A stretch of DNA of 64,000 nucleotides from an uncultured Eubacterium sp. (GTDB lineage: Bacteria > Bacillota > Clostridia > Oscillospirales > Acutalibacteraceae). Below are positions 61,261 to 64,000 of this stretch, piece by piece. The notes below the pieces were generated by a model. The model saw only the letters and a program-made list of their open reading frames with translations, was not told the DNA's origin and did no database searches. The translations under genes were made by a program, and so were the position numbers. The stretch is taken from NCBI RefSeq assembly GCF_934561735.1, contig NZ_CAKTGT010000004.1, forward strand, positions 1 to 64,000. The letters run 5' to 3'. Each line of letters opens with the position of its first letter. The first letter of the stretch is position 1.

Positions 61261-61278
61261 AAGAAAGGATGAAAACAT

Positions 61279-63438
61279 ATGGGTATTAAAATTGCTCTTG
61301 CCGGTAACCCTAACTGCGGTAAAACGACCTTGTTTAACGCACTCACGGGTTCAAACCAATATGTTGGTAACTGGCCGGGTGTAACAGTAGAAAAAAAGGA
61401 AGGCAAACTCAAGAAGCACAGTGATGTAACAATCACCGACCTTCCGGGTATATATTCCCTCTCCCCTTATACAATCGAAGAAATCGTTGCAAGAGATTAT
61501 CTCATCAACGAAAAGCCCGATGCTGTACTTAACATCATCGACGGCACAAACCTTGAAAGAAACCTTTACCTCACAACACAGGTTGTTGAACTTGGTATTC
61601 CGGTTGTTGTTGCCGTAAATATGATGGATATTGTAAGAAAGAACGGCGACAAGATTAACATTGAAGAACTTTCTCGCCAGCTTGCCTGCCCTGTATACGA
61701 AATTTCGGCACTTAAAGGCACAGGCATTAAGGAAGTTGCAAATGCGGCTGTTGAGGCGGCAAGCAAAGAGCCTACTGAGCCACAACACAAATACAGCGGT
61801 GTTGTTGAGCACGCTTTGGCTCACATTGAAGAAGCTGCTTTGCATTCAATGCCCGACAATCAACAGCGTTGGTACGCAATCAAGATTTTTGAAGGCGACG
61901 AAAAAGTTCTTGAACAAGTAAAGATTGACTCTGCAACACTTGCACATATCAAAAACGATATTGAAAGTGCGGAGAAAGAACTTGATGACGATGCGGAATC
62001 AATCATCACAAACGAGAGATACCTCTACATTGCATCAATCATCAAGAGCGTATATACAAAGAAAAACAAAGGCAAGTTGACAACTTCCGATAAGATTGAT
62101 AAAATTGTTACAAACAGATTTTTAGGTTTGCCGATTTTTGCCGGTGTTATGGCACTTGTTTACTTCATTGCAATGAAATGGATTGGTGCAATCGGTACTG
62201 ACTGGGTAAACGATGTACTCTTTGGTGAATGGGTGCCAAGCCTTATTGAAAAAGCACTTGAGGGCAGAATTGCAGATTGGCTCTACGGTCTTATCCAAGA
62301 CGGTATCGTGGCCGGTGTAGGTGCGGTTCTCGGCTTCGTTCCGCAGATGATTGTATTGTTCCTCTGCCTTGCATTCCTTGAGGGATGCGGTTATATGAGC
62401 CGTGTTGCGTTTGTAATGGACAGAATTTTCCGCAACTTCGGTCTTTCGGGTAAATCATTCATCCCTATGCTTATCGGTACAGGCTGCGGCGTTCCGGGTA
62501 TTATGGCTTCTCGTACAATCGAAAACGAGCGTGACCGCCGTATGACAATTATGACAACAACATTCATTCCTTGCTCTGCAAAGCTTCCTATCATCGGTCT
62601 TATCGCAGGTGCATGCTTCGGCGGAAGCGGTTGGGTAGCAACTTCGGCTTACTTCATAGGTGTTGCCGCTATCATCGTTTCGGGTATTATGCTCAAGAAA
62701 ACAAAGATTTTCTCAGGCGACCCTGCTCCGTTCGTAATGGAACTTCCGGCATACCATTTGCCGACAGTAGGCAGTGTGCTCCGTTCAACTTGGGAGCGTG
62801 CTTGGTCATTCATCAAAAAAGCAGGTACAGTTATCACACTTGCAACAATCCTCATTTGGTTCTTGCAGGCATTCACCTTTAAGGGCGGATTCCAAATGAC
62901 AGACGATATGGACATTTCAATTCTTGCATACATCGGCAAGGCATTCTGCTGGTTGTTCATCCCACTCGGTTGGGGCGGTTGGAAACCTGCCGTTGCAAGC
63001 GTTACAGGTCTTATCGCAAAAGAAAATGTTGTTGGTACATTCGGTATTCTCTATCACTTTGCAGGCGAGCTTGCAGAAAACGGTGATGAAATCTGGGGCA
63101 ACTTTGCCAAGGACCTCAATACACTCAGCGGCGGTCACGCAAGCCTCGCAGCTTACAGTTTCCTCATCTTCAACCTTTTGTGTGCTCCTTGCTTTGCGGC
63201 TATCGGTGCTATCAAGAGAGAAATGAACAACGCAAAATGGACTTGGTTTGCTATCGGTTACCAATGCGGATTTGCTTACATCATCGGTCTTATCGTATAT
63301 CAGTTCGGCATCGCATTTGCAGGTGCACCGAATGTTATCGGTTTGATTGCCGCTATTGTTCTTACTGTAGGCATCCTCTACTTGCTCTTCAGAAAGAATA
63401 AGTATGACGACAACAAATTGACAGTTAAATCAAAGTAA
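61279..63438 (+). CDS. feoB: ferrous iron transporter FeoB
   Basis: 719 residues. N-terminal G domain: G1 GNPNCGKTT (9-17), G2 region YVGNWPGVTV, G3 DLPG, G4 NMMD (in place of NKxD but common in FeoB). Then the spacer helical domain and membrane core with two Gate motifs (LEGCGYMSRVAFVMDRI, FIPMLIGTGCGVPGIMASR). Imports Fe(II) across the membrane. AAAGGATG before the ATG. Regulated by iron if the dyads are DtxR-type sites. Confidence 0.97.
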   Translation: MGIKIALAGNPNCGKTTLFNALTGSNQYVGNWPGVTVEKKEGKLKKHSDVTITDLPGIYSLSPYTIEEIVARDYLINEKPDAVLNIIDGTNLERNLYLTTQVVELGIPVVVAVNMMDIVRKNGDKINIEELSRQLACPVYEISALKGTGIKEVANAAVEAASKEPTEPQHKYSGVVEHALAHIEEAALHSMPDNQQRWYAIKIFEGDEKVLEQVKIDSATLAHIKNDIESAEKELDDDAESIITNERYLYIASIIKSVYTKKNKGKLTTSDKIDKIVTNRFLGLPIFAGVMALVYFIAMKWIGAIGTDWVNDVLFGEWVPSLIEKALEGRIADWLYGLIQDGIVAGVGAVLGFVPQMIVLFLCLAFLEGCGYMSRVAFVMDRIFRNFGLSGKSFIPMLIGTGCGVPGIMASRTIENERDRRMTIMTTTFIPCSAKLPIIGLIAGACFGGSGWVATSAYFIGVAAIIVSGIMLKKTKIFSGDPAPFVMELPAYHLPTVGSVLRSTWERAWSFIKKAGTVITLATILIWFLQAFTFKGGFQMTDDMDISILAYIGKAFCWLFIPLGWGGWKPAVASVTGLIAKENVVGTFGILYHFAGELAENGDEIWGNFAKDLNTLSGGHASLAAYSFLIFNLLCAPCFAAIGAIKREMNNAKWTWFAIGYQCGFAYIIGLIVYQFGIAFAGAPNVIGLIAAIVLTVGILYLLFRKNKYDDNKLTVKSK

Positions 63439-63468
63439 TTTATTACATAACAAAACGAGGTGATTCTT

Positions 63469-63864
63469 GTGATTGAATTTCTAAAACAAAATATGTACAC
63501 AATCATTGTGCTTGCCGTACTTATAGTTATAGTTGCTCTCATCATAAGAAGTCTTGTAAATAAAAAAGGCGGAGGCTGTACAGGAGATTGTTCCTCCTGC
63601 GGCGGAAGCTGTTCATCGGCAGACGGTTCAAAATATATGGTGAAAACAACACTTGCGATTGACGGAATGATGTGCTCTATGTGCGAAAGCCATTTGCAAG
63701 ATGCAATCAGGGCGAACTTTGATGTGAAAAAAGTGAAAGCAAGCCACCAAAAAGGCACAATAATCATCATAAGCAAACACCGCCTCGATGAAGAAAAATT
63801 GAAGAATGTAATTAGAGAAACAGGCTACACATTACAAAATATACAATTCGAATTAGCAAAATAG
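63469..63864 (+). CDS. FeoB-associated Cys-rich membrane protein fused to an HMA domain
   Basis: 131 residues from GTG 63469 (GAGGTG six bases upstream; GTG 63460 lacks a site). One N-terminal helix (about 10-29), then a Gly/Cys motif GGGCTGDCSSCGGSCSS (C37, C41, C44, C48) like the short FeoB-associated membrane proteins, and a heavy-metal-associated domain (about 57-131) with GMMCSMC (C69, C72). Probably binds soft metal and delivers or buffers it near FeoB. The two parts are normally separate proteins. 30 bases after feoB. Confidence 0.8.
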   Translation: MIEFLKQNMYTIIVLAVLIVIVALIIRSLVNKKGGGCTGDCSSCGGSCSSADGSKYMVKTTLAIDGMMCSMCESHLQDAIRANFDVKKVKASHQKGTIIIISKHRLDEEKLKNVIRETGYTLQNIQFELAK

Positions 63865-63907
63865 TAATCCCTTCCAAACACAGCCGGTTACTCTTTTACA
63901 ATACCAA

Positions 63908-63946
63908 AGCTCGTGCAGACATCCCACCTGCACGGGCTAAAATATT
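63908..63946 (+). terminator. probable terminator of the feo operon
   Basis: Eleven-bp stem AGCTCGTGCAG / CTGCACGGGCT (one G.U), 9-base loop; the following tail is AAAATATTTGTTTT, only partly T-rich. Confidence 0.6.
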
Positions 63947-64000
63947 TGTTTTATTTGATTAATTTTACTTCTATTTAATAATAGTGATTGTAAACTTTAC

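Overview
This window reads as the chromosome of an anaerobic, low-GC, Gram-positive Clostridia bacterium, probably Ruminococcaceae/Oscillospirales-like. Supporting signs are strong AGGAGG-type ribosome sites, sigma-A promoters with 17-base spacers, a T-box leader on thrS, RNase Y, an Ech-type [NiFe] hydrogenase, tandem FeoA plus FeoB, lipoproteins with clostridial lipoboxes, and a Wzx/Wzy-type capsule locus with a CpsC/CpsD pair. No rRNA, tRNA, phage, IS element or CRISPR array was recognised. The assignment to a family is inference from gene content and style.

Layout. 1-5.7 kb: the end of an SCP2-domain gene, two intergenic repeat elements, a tiny Cys-rich membrane peptide, and a leftward five-gene operon (SCP2-like, class III aminotransferase, split transketolase, second SCP2-like) whose product I cannot name. 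5.7-12.7 kb: purF, a 31-residue membrane peptide, phosphoglucomutase, an acyltransferase, a ComM-like ATPase and a PHP phosphoesterase. 12.7-26.3 kb: amino-acid binding lipoprotein, threonine dehydratase with RidA, a small regulator, an iolB / Fe-alcohol dehydrogenase / lipoprotein operon, nadBC facing a LysR regulator, an orphan ABC binding protein, an ECF sigma/anti-sigma pair and a secreted polysaccharide deacetylase.

26.5-36.3 kb is an energy-conserving hydrogenase unit: echABCDEF followed directly by hypF, hypC, hypD, hypE. It should oxidise reduced ferredoxin, evolve H2 and pump ions. hypF has no ATG, GTG or TTG at its true N-terminus and appears to start at AUU. 36.3-39.8 kb: metY (O-acetylhomoserine sulfhydrylase) preceded by a 22-residue leader peptide ending Cys-Phe-Cys-Cys, divergent from larBC (nickel-pincer cofactor enzymes). 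Together with the hydrogenase this makes a nickel-centred stretch.

39.8-46 kb: thrS with its T-box, RNase Y, a Dabb protein and an OmpR-type two-component pair. 46.1-59.5 kb is one long rightward exopolysaccharide operon: chain-length regulator, BY-kinase, priming sugar transferase, three GT4 glycosyltransferases, a radical SAM/SPASM protein, a UDP-glucose dehydrogenase, Wzy-like polymerase, acetyltransferase, Wzx flippase and a DUF6625-type protein. 59.5-64 kb: a zinc-ribbon membrane protein, then feoA-feoA-feoB and a FeoB-associated Cys-rich/HMA fusion, under four copies of a DtxR-like dyad.

The strongest candidates for something undescribed are (i) the Cys-rich leader peptide upstream of metY, whose coding sequence can pair with the metY ribosome site, and (ii) the transketolase/aminotransferase/SCP2 operon. 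All functional calls come from reading motifs in translated sequence; no database search was run.
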